DNA from: Atopomonas hussainii
GTDB taxonomy: Bacteria > Pseudomonadota > Gammaproteobacteria > Pseudomonadales > Pseudomonadaceae
Assembly: GCF_900109735.1 (NCBI RefSeq)
Contig: NZ_FOAS01000003.1
Location: forward strand, 124,001 to 188,000
Direction of reading: 5' to 3'
Length of the DNA: 64,000 bases
Numbering within the stretch: position 1 is the stretch's first letter; each line of letters begins with the position of its first letter. A program made the position numbers and the translations under genes. This document shows positions 10,100 to 21,101 of the stretch, piece by piece. The notes beneath the pieces were generated by a model, which did not search any database, was not told the origin of the DNA, and saw nothing but the letters and a program-made list of their open reading frames with translations.

Positions 10100-11506
10100 T
10101 TAAACGCTGTAGTACAGATCGTATTCCAGCGGGTGTACGAAGGTACGTACTTTGATTTCTTCTTCGCTCTTCAGGGCGATGTAGGCATCGATGAACTCAT
10201 CGGTGAACACGCCACCCTTGGTCAGAAACTCACGGTCAGCAGACAGCGATTCCAGGGCTTCCTTCAGGCTGCCGCAAACCTGCGGGATGTTCGCAGCTTC
10301 TTCCGGCGGCAGGTCGTACAGGTTCTTGTCGGCTGCATCGCCCGGGTGGATCTTGTTCTGGATACCGTCCAGACCGGCCATCAGCAGAGCAGCGAAGGCC
10401 AGGTAGGGGTTAGCAGACGGATCCGGGAAACGTGCTTCGATACGGCGGGCTTTCGGGCTCGCAACGTACGGAATACGGATAGAAGCAGAACGGTTACGAG
10501 CCGAGTAAGCCAGCATGACCGGAGCTTCGAAGCCCGGCACCAAACGCTTGTACGAGTTGGTGGATGGGTTGGTGAAGCCGTTCAGAGCCTTACCGTGCTT
10601 GATGATACCGCCGATGAAGTACAGGGCAGTGTCAGACAGGCCAGCATAGCCGTCGCCAGAGAAGGTGTTCTTACCGTCTTTGGAGATGGACATGTGCACG
10701 TGCATGCCAGAACCGTTGTCGCCGTACAGCGGCTTCGGCATGAAGGTTACGGTTTTGCCGTAAGCGTCAGCCACGTTGTGTACGCAGTACTTGAGGTTCT
10801 GAACTTCGTCAGCCTTAGCCACCAGAGTGTTGAACTTCACACCGATTTCGTTCTGACCAGCAGTGGCCACTTCGTGGTGGTGAACTTCTACAACCTGACC
10901 CATTTCTTCCAGTGCGTTGCACATGGCAGTACGGATTTCGTGGTCGTGGTCAACCGGCGGAACCGGGAAGTAACCACCTTTAACGCCCGGACGGTGGCCT
11001 TTGTTGCCAGTCTCGATGTCAGCGTCGGTGTTCCAGGAAGCCTGCTCAGAGAAGATCTTGAACATGGAGCCAGAGATGTCGGACTTGAACTTCACTTCGT
11101 CGAAGATGAAGAACTCAGGCTCCGGACCGAAGAACGCGGTATCACCAATACCGGTCGACTTCAGGTATTCCTCAGCGGCGCGAGCTACGCTGCGCGGATC
11201 GCGCTCGTAGGGCTGCATGGTGGACGGCTCGATGATGCTACAAACGATGATCAGCGTCGGCTCTTCGGTGAACGGATCCAACACGGCAGTGTTGTCGTCC
11301 GGCATCAAGATCATGTCGGAAGCTTCGATGCCTTTCCAACCAGCGATGGAGGAACCGTCGAACATCTTGCCTTCTTCGAAGGTTTCTTCGCTGAAGTCAC
11401 GCGCCGGCATGGTCACGTGCTGCTGCTTACCTTTGGTGTCAGTGAAGCGCAGGTCTACCCACTTCACATCGTTGTCTTTGATCAGTTGAAGCGACTTCTT
11501 CGACAT
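10100..11506 (-). CDS. glnA: Glutamine synthetase, type I
   Basis: 468 residues, the standard length of bacterial GSI-beta, which forms a dodecamer and makes glutamine from glutamate, ammonia and ATP. Signatures include [12 protein letters not shown] near the N-terminus, [12 protein letters not shown], the ATP-binding [14 protein letters not shown], the NRSASIRIP substrate region and the adenylylation loop [11 protein letters not shown], whose Tyr is modified by GlnE. The start ATG has a strong GGAGG site. Expression is expected from the sigma-54 promoter at about 11598-11613 with NtrC bound upstream. It closes the loop with ntrB-ntrC in the same region. Confidence 0.98.
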   Translation of the reverse strand: MSKKSLQLIKDNDVKWVDLRFTDTKGKQQHVTMPARDFSEETFEEGKMFDGSSIAGWKGIEASDMILMPDDNTAVLDPFTEEPTLIIVCSIIEPSTMQPYERDPRSVARAAEEYLKSTGIGDTAFFGPEPEFFIFDEVKFKSDISGSMFKIFSEQASWNTDADIETGNKGHRPGVKGGYFPVPPVDHDHEIRTAMCNALEEMGQVVEVHHHEVATAGQNEIGVKFNTLVAKADEVQNLKYCVHNVADAYGKTVTFMPKPLYGDNGSGMHVHMSISKDGKNTFSGDGYAGLSDTALYFIGGIIKHGKALNGFTNPSTNSYKRLVPGFEAPVMLAYSARNRSASIRIPYVASPKARRIEARFPDPSANPYLAFAALLMAGLDGIQNKIHPGDAADKNLYDLPPEEAANIPQVCGSLKEALESLSADREFLTKGGVFTDEFIDAYIALKSEEEIKVRTFVHPLEYDLYYSV

Positions 11507-11597
11507 GGTGTCCTCCAGAAGATGTGTCGTCCGGGCTTCTAGTCAGCAGCCCAGTGTCTAGCGGTTACTCGCCGTGCGAAAACCTTGCACCGGTAAA

Positions 11598-11613
11598 GGC
11601 AATTTGTGTGCCA
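11598..11613 (-). promoter_or_regulatory. Sigma-54 (-24/-12) promoter of glnA
   Basis: Reading the minus strand, the site is TGGCACACAAATTGCC. It matches the TGGCAC-N5-TTGC consensus exactly, with the GG and GC dinucleotides in the required spacing. Transcription would start near 11587, leaving a leader of about 80 bases before the glnA ATG at 11506. This fits NtrC-dependent control. Confidence 0.87.
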
Positions 11614-11718
11614 GACCCCAAAAACCACTAGAGCCCCCATAAAAGTGCGTGCCTAAGCTAAAAGCCGCCACCCATGCCGGTCAATAGCGCACCGAAATGA
11701 TTCACTAAAAATTCAGCG

Positions 11719-11737
11719 CGCACCAAAATAGGGCGCA
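11719..11737. promoter_or_regulatory. Probable NtrC enhancer site upstream of glnA
   Basis: CGCACCA-AAATA-GGGCGCA matches the dyad TGCACCA-N5-TGGTGCA at 11 of 14 positions. It is centred about 140 bases upstream of the predicted glnA start. A much weaker half-site (CGCACCG at 11688) lies 31 bases closer, a spacing like the two strong sites of enteric glnA. The rest of the 11507-11821 intergenic stretch holds the thiI promoter region and no gene. Confidence 0.6.
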
Positions 11738-11783
11738 CAAAGAGCAAAAACAGGATTTGGCTGATTTTTAACCGATAAGCGCC

Positions 11784-11789
11784 TATAAT
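11784..11789 (+). promoter_or_regulatory. Possible -10 element for thiI
   Basis: A perfect TATAAT lies 33 bases before the thiI ATG. The best -35 candidate, TGATTT at 11762-11767 with 16-base spacing, is weak, so only the -10 element is convincing. Confidence 0.5.
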
Positions 11790-11821
11790 TCGCGCCCTTT
11801 TTTCTTACCCCTGTGTTGCCC

Positions 11822-13297
11822 ATGAAACTGGTCGTTAAGGTCTTTGCTGAGATCACCATCAAAAGCCGCCCGGTGCGCAAAAACTTTATTCGCCAGTTGC
11901 GCCGCAACATCCGTAATGACTTGCGCCTGATTGATCCTGAGGTCACCGTCACCGGTGAATGGGACAACCTGCAAGTCGACACCCAAGTCAGCGACGAGCG
12001 CAGCCGCGAGCAACTGGTCGAGCGCTTAAAGTGCATTCCCGGCGTGGCCAACTTTCTTGAGGTGTGGGAATACCCACTCACCGATATCGACACCATTTAT
12101 CAGCAGTGTCGGGAACATTTTGGTGCACAGCTCACCGGCAAGACCCTCGCCATTCGCTGTAAGCGCGCTGGCAAGCACGAATTCAGTTCACAAGACGTCG
12201 AGCGTTATGTCGGCGGCGGCTTGAATCAAAACTGCGGCGCAGCCGGGGTGGATCTCAAGAACCCTGACCTGCTGATTCGCATCGAGATTCGTCATCAGCA
12301 GGTGTTTATCGTCCGCGCCATGCACTACGGCATCGGCGGCTACCCGCTGGGCAGCATGGAGCAAGTGCTGACGCTGATGTCCGGCGGCTTTGACTCCACC
12401 GTCGCTGCCTATCAAATGCTGCGGCGCGGCCTGACCACCCACTTTGTGTTCTTCAACTTAGGTGGCCGCGCGCACGAGTTGGGCGTTAAAGAAGTCGCCC
12501 ACTACCTGTGGCAGAAGTACGCCCGTGGCCACAAGCTGCTGTTCGTCACTGTGCCGTTTGAAGGCGTGGTCGGCGAAATTTTAAGCCAAGTGGACAACAG
12601 CCAGATGGGCGTGATCTTAAAGCGCATGATGCTGCGCGCCGCCACACAGATTGCTGACGAGTTGGAAATCGCCACACTGGTCACCGGCGAAGCCATCGGC
12701 CAAGTGTCCAGCCAGACGCTGCCGAACCTCGGCATCATCGACCGCGCCACCGACAAGCTGGTGCTGCGCCCGCTGATCGTCAGCCACAAGCAAGACATTA
12801 TCGACACCGCCGACGCCATCGGCACCGGCGACTTCGCGCGCAACATGCCCGAGTACTGCGGGGTGATTTCGGTCAACCCGACCACCCGCGCCTGCCCACG
12901 CCGCATTGCCCGCGAAGAAGAAAAGTTCGACATGGCTGTGCTCGAGCAAGCCGTGGCGCAAACCACGATTACCTCAATGGCCCGCGTGATCGACGAACTG
13001 GGCGAAAGCGCCGAAGTGGAAATCGTCGAGCAAATCCTCCCCGGCCAAGTGCTGCTGGATATTCGCCACCCCGATGACGTCGAAGACACACCGCTGACCC
13101 TGCCCGACGTGGAGCAGCGCGCCCTGCCCTTCTACGCTATCAACAGCCAGTTCAAGAACTTGGATGCCAATCGCCAGTACCTGCTGTATTGCGATCGCGG
13201 CGTGATGAGCCGCTTGCACGCCCAGCATTTGGTCAGCGAAGGCTTTACCAACGTGCGCGTGTATCGTCCGCAGCCAGCGACGGGGCCCCGTGCATGA
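11822..13297 (+). CDS. thiI: tRNA 4-thiouridine synthase (sulfurtransferase) ThiI
   Basis: 491 residues in the long, rhodanese-containing form. The order is a ferredoxin-like NFLD and THUMP domain (1-165, RNA binding), the PP-loop ATPase motif SGGFDST at about 184-190, and a C-terminal rhodanese domain (about 400-491) with the sulfur-carrying Cys in [10 protein letters not shown]. It transfers persulfide sulfur from IscS to U8 of tRNA and, in some bacteria, to ThiS for thiamine synthesis. ATG 11822 begins the conserved MKLVVKVF. The three extra upstream codons of the longer frame are not needed. Confidence 0.96.
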   Translation: MKLVVKVFAEITIKSRPVRKNFIRQLRRNIRNDLRLIDPEVTVTGEWDNLQVDTQVSDERSREQLVERLKCIPGVANFLEVWEYPLTDIDTIYQQCREHFGAQLTGKTLAIRCKRAGKHEFSSQDVERYVGGGLNQNCGAAGVDLKNPDLLIRIEIRHQQVFIVRAMHYGIGGYPLGSMEQVLTLMSGGFDSTVAAYQMLRRGLTTHFVFFNLGGRAHELGVKEVAHYLWQKYARGHKLLFVTVPFEGVVGEILSQVDNSQMGVILKRMMLRAATQIADELEIATLVTGEAIGQVSSQTLPNLGIIDRATDKLVLRPLIVSHKQDIIDTADAIGTGDFARNMPEYCGVISVNPTTRACPRRIAREEEKFDMAVLEQAVAQTTITSMARVIDELGESAEVEIVEQILPGQVLLDIRHPDDVEDTPLTLPDVEQRALPFYAINSQFKNLDANRQYLLYCDRGVMSRLHAQHLVSEGFTNVRVYRPQPATGPRA

Positions 13298-13426
13298 AAC
13301 TTTGCCGCATTAGCCGACACGGTCGGCGGCGTCGCCATCCTCCCGATAACACGGTCGTCTTCAGGCCGTAACTTTGACCCCATTGACTAAGGCGGCGAAA
13401 ACCGCCGCTCTAAGTAGGACACGACT

Positions 13427-15247
<1,821 letters not shown>

Positions 15248-15272
15248 GTAGTAGCTGACTAGCAGCGAATAG

Positions 15273-15308
15273 AAAAAGCCTGAGTGGGTAACCACTCAGG
15301 CTTTTTTA
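15273..15308. terminator. Bidirectional terminator between typA and the amidohydrolase operon
   Basis: The arms AAAAAGCCTGAGTGG and CCACTCAGGCTTTTTT surround a GTAA loop. It has a T-run on the plus side and an A-run on the minus side, and it separates two convergent transcription units. Confidence 0.92.
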
Positions 15309-15327
15309 ATGCCTGCGCGAAATGCAC

Positions 15328-17094
15328 TTATACCGTAGTCATGCGCGGCACTACCTGCACGCCGGGCAAAAACTGCCCGAAGTCGCGCTGCTTGCCTAAT
15401 GCCTCGGGGTATTCGCTGCCTTGTTGGTAGGCCACACGGCCATTGATCAGACACGCTTTGACCGCTGCATCGTTACGCTTGACCAAGCGCGGCAGGTTGA
15501 GGATTTCCATCGGTGCTTCGCTGATGCTGTCCAGCTCCTCATTTAAGCCTGCGGGGTTAATCAGCACTAAGTCGGCCCGATCACCCACGCGCAGAGTGCC
15601 GGCGTTAATGCCGAACCACTCGCCCAGCTCACCGGTTAAACGCTGCACAGCTTTTTCGATCGGCATAAAGGCACGGCCTTGCTCGGCGGCATCGCGCACG
15701 TACTTCAAGAACCTGAGCGGGAAGTTGTACTGCGCAATGGAACGCAAATGCGCACCAGAGTCAGCAAAGCCCGGATGCGTCCACGGGCTGGCGATCAGCT
15801 GCTCGACAATCTCGGGGCGGTGATTGCCGTAGTTGGTCTTCCACTTCAGCGCGTTGCGGTATTGCTTGGCCAGCGCGAAGTAAGTGTCTACCGGGTCGCT
15901 GCCGCGCTCGCGGCCAATGCCGGCGAAGTTACGGCCAACCAAACTGGCGTCGGGGCAATCGGTAATCCAGCTGTCGGCAAAATCGCGGTGCCACAGGCCT
16001 TTGGTAAAGATGGCCTGCACCTGTTTTTTAAACAGCGCACGAAATTCTGGCTCGTCGATTTTCTCGTAGAGCATGTCTTCGTCTTTGATATCGCGCAGCA
16101 CTTCGCCGGCGCCGAACTCCTCAAAGGCGTTCACGTTCAGCCCTTCCAAATGCACAGTGAACGGCGCGGGCAAGGTCTGCCAACGAAAGTTGCCGCGCAG
16201 CACGGTATTGGCCAGCCAGCCGGAAGCGCGGGTGATGCGATGCAGGAAAGGCTGCGCTTTAAGGTCCAGCGCGGTGAGCATGCTGCATTTTAGCGGCGTG
16301 CGCCCCCAGCCATGCGCCTGCCACAAGAAGGCAAACACGTTCACCTTAGTGACCGCATTCGGCGCGCCCTGCAGCACCGCGCCACGGCGGCGCAAAATGG
16401 CGAACAGGCGCGAGAACTCGTGCCAGGTAGCAAAGGTCGACGGCAGCGGGCTAGACCAGGCGCGGTCGCCGTCCATCTTGTCGAGCTTAGTGGTCATTAC
16501 CGACAGGCCGATGCAGCCGGCATCCAGCGCCTGCTCCAACAGCTCTTCCATACGCTGCAGCTCGGCCTCTGTGGGTTTCACCTTGCTGGTGGCGCGCTCA
16601 AGGCCCATCACCGCGACACGCAGTTCCGAGTGGCCTAAGAAGGAACACACGTTCGGCCCCAGCGGGTGTTGGTCGTAAAAGGCGCGGTAGCCAGCCGGGT
16701 CGCGCCAGGTTTTTTTCTCTTTAAGCACCGGCAACACCAGCTCGCGCGGCACGGCTTCGACGCGGGTAAATAGGTCGGAGCAATCCTCGGCATCGGCCAG
16801 CAACATGCTGATTGAGCAAGAGCCCACCGCCACACTGGTGACGCCGTGGCGCACCGACTCTTTCAGCGCGGGCGCGGCAATCACCTCGGCATCGTAATGC
16901 GAGTGGCACTCGATAAAGCCCGGGGTTAGCCAGTGGCCGTGGCCGTCGATCACTTGCGCGGCCTGCTCGGCACTGATCGGTGCGAGGCTCACGCAGGCCA
17001 CGCGGCCGTCTTTAATGCCGAGGTGGCGCACCTCGGCGGGGCTGCCGCAGCCGTCGAAATAACGCGCGTGGTTGATGGCGATGTCGTACTGCAT
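15328..17094 (-). CDS. Amidohydrolase, N-acyl-D-amino-acid deacylase-like
   Basis: 588 residues of the amidohydrolase_3/D-aminoacylase family. A beta-sandwich start (GIKDGRVACVS) is followed by the metal-site motif GFIECHSHYDAE. Next is HGVTSVAVGSCSISM, with the Cys that bridges metal in D-aminoacylases, and a late DSGAHLRS. The C-terminal sandwich returns with GTLRVGDRADLVLINP. It should hydrolyse an amide or N-acyl bond, but the substrate is unknown. It is the last gene of a four-gene operon, 10 bases behind the TSUP permease gene. The neighbours (BASS transporter, dehydrogenase) suggest an imported, amide-linked compound. Confidence 0.85.
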   Translation of the reverse strand: MQYDIAINHARYFDGCGSPAEVRHLGIKDGRVACVSLAPISAEQAAQVIDGHGHWLTPGFIECHSHYDAEVIAAPALKESVRHGVTSVAVGSCSISMLLADAEDCSDLFTRVEAVPRELVLPVLKEKKTWRDPAGYRAFYDQHPLGPNVCSFLGHSELRVAVMGLERATSKVKPTEAELQRMEELLEQALDAGCIGLSVMTTKLDKMDGDRAWSSPLPSTFATWHEFSRLFAILRRRGAVLQGAPNAVTKVNVFAFLWQAHGWGRTPLKCSMLTALDLKAQPFLHRITRASGWLANTVLRGNFRWQTLPAPFTVHLEGLNVNAFEEFGAGEVLRDIKDEDMLYEKIDEPEFRALFKKQVQAIFTKGLWHRDFADSWITDCPDASLVGRNFAGIGRERGSDPVDTYFALAKQYRNALKWKTNYGNHRPEIVEQLIASPWTHPGFADSGAHLRSIAQYNFPLRFLKYVRDAAEQGRAFMPIEKAVQRLTGELGEWFGINAGTLRVGDRADLVLINPAGLNEELDSISEAPMEILNLPRLVKRNDAAVKACLINGRVAYQQGSEYPEALGKQRDFGQFLPGVQVVPRMTTV

Positions 17095-17104
17095 GGAACT
17101 GTCC

Positions 17105-17845
17105 TCAGCGCGGCCAGAGCAAAATCAGCGCAGTGACCAGCAGCAGCCAGTACACCGCGATCCGGAAATGCCGTTCGTTGACCTTATGGTGAAGGGTTTC
17201 GCCCACCCACAGCCCGAGCAGCAGCAAGGGCGCGAACAGAGCGATGTGCGGGAGCGCCGCGCTAAGGCGGCCGTCAGCAAGGAACGCCAGCGTGAGCAGG
17301 CTGTTTAAGCTGAACCAAACGGTGACTAAGGTGGCGCGAAAGCGGGTTTTATCCAGCGTGCTGCCGGCCAATGCGTACACCAACAAGGGCCCGCCGCTGG
17401 CGAATAAGCCGTGACACAGGCCGCCGCCCAAGGTGAGCACGCGGCTTAGCCACAGCGGGTGGGCACTCGCCACAGTGGCGCTACGCAAGCGCCACAATTC
17501 GCGACCGGCAAACCACAACACCAGCACGCCGAGCAGCTGGCGCAGCAGGTTTTCATCCAAATACGGGCGCACAAAATAGCCTGCTGTGGTGCCGAGCAGC
17601 ATGCCGGGCAGAATCAACTTGAGCAGCAAGGGCTTATCGATGGCCTGCCGATAACGCCACGCTAAATAACCGGTTAAACCGATATTCAGCGGCACCAGCA
17701 CCGGCAGTAATTGCTCGATCGGCAGCAGCAAGGCGCTGAGCGACAAGGCAATCACGATGCTGCCAAAGCCGGTGATGGCCTCCAGCGTGTAGGCGAGCAG
17801 AATAAACACACCCACGGCCAGCCAAGCGGCGCTTAACCATTCCAT
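17105..17845 (-). CDS. TSUP-family (TauE/SafE) membrane permease
   Basis: 246 residues with about eight hydrophobic segments. The N-terminal part carries the family's EAITGFGSIVIALSLSALLLP repeat motif, and the second half repeats it with GGGLCHGLFASGGPLLVYAL. TSUP proteins export sulfite, sulfoacetate or other small organic anions. ATG 17845 overlaps the stop of the upstream dehydrogenase (TGATG), indicating coupling; the longer frame to 17998 is an overlap artefact. In this operon it may export a product of the pathway, such as a sulfonate or small acid, but that is inference. Confidence 0.85.
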   Translation of the reverse strand: MEWLSAAWLAVGVFILLAYTLEAITGFGSIVIALSLSALLLPIEQLLPVLVPLNIGLTGYLAWRYRQAIDKPLLLKLILPGMLLGTTAGYFVRPYLDENLLRQLLGVLVLWFAGRELWRLRSATVASAHPLWLSRVLTLGGGLCHGLFASGGPLLVYALAGSTLDKTRFRATLVTVWFSLNSLLTLAFLADGRLSAALPHIALFAPLLLLGLWVGETLHHKVNERHFRIAVYWLLLVTALILLWPR

Positions 17846-18627
17846 CAGTGCAGCTCCGCAGCAAAACGGCGGCACATCTGCCGATGGAAAAAGCTCGGCG
17901 CCAGTCGCCACAACAAGCTGGCCAGATGCGTGCGCCGGTCGGGAAATAAACGCTCTAAGCCTTGGGCTTGCGCGAGAATGACCTTGTCTGCCATCCACTC
18001 GGCACTGTGCAAAGTACCGAGTGTGGTGCGTGCATGACTGGCCGCTTGGCCATCGGCGCCGAGGGCGTTTTGCTCAATCGGCGTGGCCAAAAAGCTCGGG
18101 TACACCAGCAATAAACGCACGCCATCGCGGCGCACTTCGCCGCGCAACACCTCTAACGCTTGCGCCAAGGCGCTTTTCGCTGCGCAGTAACCAGCACGGC
18201 CGAGCACGGGCATCCAGCTGGCCATCGAGCCCACGGCAACAATCTGCCCGCGACTGGCTTTAAGCAGCGGCAAAGCTTTAAGGGTTAGTTCCAGCGGCGC
18301 GTGGTAGTTCACCGCCATCACCTTGCGAAACACCTCAGGCGCCGTGCGCTGGGTGAGCGAGCGATGGGTAATGCCGGCGTTGTTGATCAGCACATCGAGG
18401 CGGCCAAACTCGGCCAAGCAGGCATCTACTAAGGCCAGTTGCACTTGCTCGTCACAAATATCGCCGGCCAAGCTAATCACCTTAGTGGCCGTGAGGCTGG
18501 CGGCGCGTTGCTCTAACAAGTCTTGATTGAGGTCGGTAAGCAGCAGTTGATCGCCACGCGCCTGACAGGCTTGCGCCAGCGCCCAACCCAAGCCGCTGGC
18601 GGCACCTGTGATTAAGGTTACGCACAT
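17845..18627 (-). CDS. Short-chain dehydrogenase/reductase
   Basis: 260 residues, a classical SDR: the NAD(P)-binding GAASGLG at 8-14, NNAG in the middle, and catalytic Ser and YCAAK (Tyr-x-x-x-Lys). An Asp after beta-2 (LLLTDLNQ) suggests preference for NAD over NADP. ATG 18627 lies inside the end of the upstream transporter gene (10-base overlap), and its own stop overlaps the next start. It probably oxidises or reduces a hydroxyl/keto group of the compound handled by this operon. The substrate is unknown. Confidence 0.88.
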   Translation of the reverse strand: MCVTLITGAASGLGWALAQACQARGDQLLLTDLNQDLLEQRAASLTATKVISLAGDICDEQVQLALVDACLAEFGRLDVLINNAGITHRSLTQRTAPEVFRKVMAVNYHAPLELTLKALPLLKASRGQIVAVGSMASWMPVLGRAGYCAAKSALAQALEVLRGEVRRDGVRLLLVYPSFLATPIEQNALGADGQAASHARTTLGTLHSAEWMADKVILAQAQGLERLFPDRRTHLASLLWRLAPSFFHRQMCRRFAAELH

Positions 18628-19535
18628 GGTTTGGCCTCGCTTAACACCGGTAACGGTTGGCGCGACCAATACAGCGCCAGCAGCAAACCACTGACCAAGT
18701 GCCACGTGCCCCAGAACGCGGCAATCAGCAGCATGCCGGTAGCTTGCGGGAAGAAGGTAAAGATAATCGCCAGCCCCAGCGCGGCATTTTGAATGCCCAC
18801 CTCAAGGGTGATCGCCCGTTGCTGTGCGGGGTTTAAACTGGTCAGGCGCGCAGCGGCAAAACCCACCAGCAGCGCCAGCGCGTTATGCCCCACCACCAAG
18901 TAGAAAAACAGGTGGAAGTGTTCGACAAACGCCGACCAATTGCGGCCAAAGGCAATCGCAACAAAACCGAGCATCACCGCCAATGCCACCCAGCGCAGCG
19001 GTTGCTCGATGCGTTTAGAAAGCTGCGGAAAGCGCCGCCCCACCCACATACCGGCCACCAAGGGCACGCCGAGCACCAAGAGCACCATCAGCAGCAGCTC
19101 CAGCGGGGCGATATGAATGCTGCTCAGCAGCGCTTGGGTCTTCGGATTAAGCCAGGCGTAAAAAGCGAAATTCAGCGGCGTAAGCACGCTGGCGGCCAAA
19201 CTCGACACCGCCGTCATGCTCACCGATACCGCCACATCGCCGCGCGCCAGCCACGTCATGATATTGCTGAAGGTGCCGCCGGGGCAGGCGGCGAGCAGTA
19301 ACATGCCTAGGCCCAGCTCGGGGGCAATCGGCAGCAGCCAGATCAACGCGCAGGTCAGCGCTGGCAGCAGCAAAAATTGCGCGATTAGCCCCACGACGGG
19401 AGCTTTCGGTGCACGCAAAATGGCGCTGAAATGCGCCACGCGTAGCTCCAGCGACACGCCAAACATCATCACCGCCAGCAGCAGGTTGATCAGCACTAGG
19501 CTGGCGGGGTCAAATTGAATCTCCACGGCGTTCAT
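18618..19535 (-). CDS. Bile acid:sodium symporter (BASS) family transporter
   Basis: 305 residues with about ten membrane helices. Conserved BASS features are LLAACPGGTFSNIMTWLARGD (the ACPGG..SN substrate/sodium-site motif) and the later TLEVGIQNAALGLAI (E-x-G-x-Q-N). The family imports bile acids, pantoate, pyruvate and other organic anions with sodium. ATG 19535 is preferred over GTG 19544. It is the first gene of the operon, divergent from the AraC regulator, with 139 bases between the starts, so the operon promoter and regulator site should lie at 19536-19674. Confidence 0.9.
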   Translation of the reverse strand: MNAVEIQFDPASLVLINLLLAVMMFGVSLELRVAHFSAILRAPKAPVVGLIAQFLLLPALTCALIWLLPIAPELGLGMLLLAACPGGTFSNIMTWLARGDVAVSVSMTAVSSLAASVLTPLNFAFYAWLNPKTQALLSSIHIAPLELLLMVLLVLGVPLVAGMWVGRRFPQLSKRIEQPLRWVALAVMLGFVAIAFGRNWSAFVEHFHLFFYLVVGHNALALLVGFAAARLTSLNPAQQRAITLEVGIQNAALGLAIIFTFFPQATGMLLIAAFWGTWHLVSGLLLALYWSRQPLPVLSEAKPCA

Positions 19536-19674
19536 CGTGGGCACCGTGTGGCGAATCCGTAAGGCTTGATCGGGGTCATGGCGGCTTGCTTGTTGTTATG
19601 CTTATCGCCAGCTTAGAAAAGCCGCGCCGCGCTGGCACGGTCGATTCGGGACCTGATCTGGTTAAATCGCGCCC

Positions 19675-20643
19675 ATGACGTCTACCCCTTCCATTACCCC
19701 TTCCATCACCGTGCAATACGCCCAAGGCCTGTGTCAGGCCGCCGAGCGCTTAGGCCTCAGCTTGCCGCCAGCATGGCCGAGCAAGTTGCCCAGCCGCGTG
19801 CCGCTGGCCCAGCAAGATGCCCTGTGGCAGCACTTGGCCGCGCAAAGCCGCGAGCCACTGCTGGGCTTGCAGTTGGGCCATGCCCTGCACATAGGCCATC
19901 TGGATTTGGTCGGCGTGCTGCTGATGAGCTGCGACAGCTTAGGCGAGGCGCTGGAGGCGCTCTTGGAGTACTACCCGATTATTGGCGAGGGCGGCGAGTT
20001 TAGCCTGCAGCACGAAGGCGAGCGCTGCGTGCTCAGCTATCAGCCGCGCTACAACGTGCTGACTGAGATGCGTGTGGAAGCCGTGCTGGCCAGCCTGATC
20101 AATATGACCCGCTGGATTAGCGGTGGCCGTGAGCTGGACTTACACGTGCAGTTTGCCCATCCAGCGCTGGCGGCCAATAACGCCTATCAGCAAGTACTGG
20201 CCTGCCCGGTGCGTTTTTCAGCCTCCAGCAATGCGTTGAGCCTGCCGCGCGCGGTACTTAGCCAAGCGCTGATCCAAGCTAATCCGGCCATGTGCAGCCA
20301 TTTGCGTCAGCTGGCCGATCAGCAGTTAGACGCGCTGGGCAATAGCAGCTTGAGCGCGCAGGTGGCGCAGCTACTCAACGAATTTCCCGCCTGGGGTAAA
20401 GAGCGCGTGGCCGAGCGACTGGCCGTCAGTGGCCGGCATCTGAATCGCAAACTCGCCGAAGAAGGTGCCAGCTTTAAGCTGCTGCGCGAGCAAGTGCTCA
20501 GTCGTTTGGCCGAACAAGGCCTGCGAGACGGGCGCAGCATTCAACAGTTGGCCGAGCAGCTCGGCTTTGCTGACGAGAGTGCGTTCAGCAAAGCCTTCCG
20601 CCGTTGGTGTGGGGTAACGCCGGGGCAGTTTCGCCAGCGTTAA
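19675..20643 (+). CDS. AraC-family regulator of the amidohydrolase/BASS operon
   Basis: 322 residues. It has an Arabinose_bd-type N-terminal effector domain, then two helix-turn-helices with ERLAVSGRHLNRKLAEEG and the C-terminal signature SAFSKAFRRWCGVTPGQFR. Its position, divergent from the BASS-SDR-TSUP-amidohydrolase operon, makes it the likely activator of that operon. It belongs to the same broad subfamily as the regulator at 2223-3266, a group that often governs catabolism of lipid-like or hydrophobic compounds. ATG 19675 is the first start in frame. Confidence 0.9.
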   Translation: MTSTPSITPSITVQYAQGLCQAAERLGLSLPPAWPSKLPSRVPLAQQDALWQHLAAQSREPLLGLQLGHALHIGHLDLVGVLLMSCDSLGEALEALLEYYPIIGEGGEFSLQHEGERCVLSYQPRYNVLTEMRVEAVLASLINMTRWISGGRELDLHVQFAHPALAANNAYQQVLACPVRFSASSNALSLPRAVLSQALIQANPAMCSHLRQLADQQLDALGNSSLSAQVAQLLNEFPAWGKERVAERLAVSGRHLNRKLAEEGASFKLLREQVLSRLAEQGLRDGRSIQQLAEQLGFADESAFSKAFRRWCGVTPGQFRQR

Positions 20644-20648
20644 GCCAC

Positions 20649-21098
20649 TCAGCTGGCCGGATGCACGGTCAGAATCACTCCGTTGATGGCTGTGACTTTC
20701 ACCGCTTGGCCGCTGGGTAAATCGGGCCCGGTGACGAGCCACAGGGTGTCGCCGGCTTTGATTTTGCCGCGCCCTTCGACAATCGCTTCGTGCAGGTTAA
20801 AGGTTCGCCCCAGTAGCTCGGTGCCGCGCTGATTCAGCCCCGGCTGCTCGCTGGGGGTGGGGTTGTTTTTCTGCTGACGCCACCAGAGCACGCCGCTGAT
20901 CACCGACATCACGGCAAACAGCAAAAACTGGCCGCGCCAGTCGAGGCCCGGAAACAGCCATGTCAGCACGCCGATCAAGGCTGCCGAGAGCCCCAGCCAG
21001 AGGAAATAACCGCCGGTACCGAGCACCTCGATAATCAGCAACAAGGTGCCAAAGCCCAGCCAGTCCCAAAACGATAAGGTGTGCAGGTAATCGAGCAT
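20649..21098 (-). CDS. NfeD-family membrane protein (short form)
   Basis: 149 residues. Two to three hydrophobic segments in the first 70 residues (WLGFGTLLLIIEVLG, FLWLGLSAALIGVLTWL, FAVMSVISGVLWW) are followed by a soluble OB-fold, the NfeD C-terminal domain, with GRGKIKAGDTLWLV. Short NfeD proteins partner with SPFH/stomatin proteins, and the SPFH gene is immediately upstream with a 3-base gap. The pair probably organises membrane microdomains or membrane-protein quality control. Confidence 0.9.
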   Translation of the reverse strand: MLDYLHTLSFWDWLGFGTLLLIIEVLGTGGYFLWLGLSAALIGVLTWLFPGLDWRGQFLLFAVMSVISGVLWWRQQKNNPTPSEQPGLNQRGTELLGRTFNLHEAIVEGRGKIKAGDTLWLVTGPDLPSGQAVKVTAINGVILTVHPAS

Positions 21099-21101
21099 GG
21101 C

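Noticed and set aside
10133..11542. 469-codon open frame antisense to glnA
   Set aside because: A mirror frame of a highly conserved GC-rich gene; no domain, no signal peptide or ribosome site, and the opposite strand is certain glutamine synthetase.
13391..13406. Hairpin before typA as thiI terminator
   Set aside because: The stem is only five pairs and lacks a T-run; termination there is not supported.
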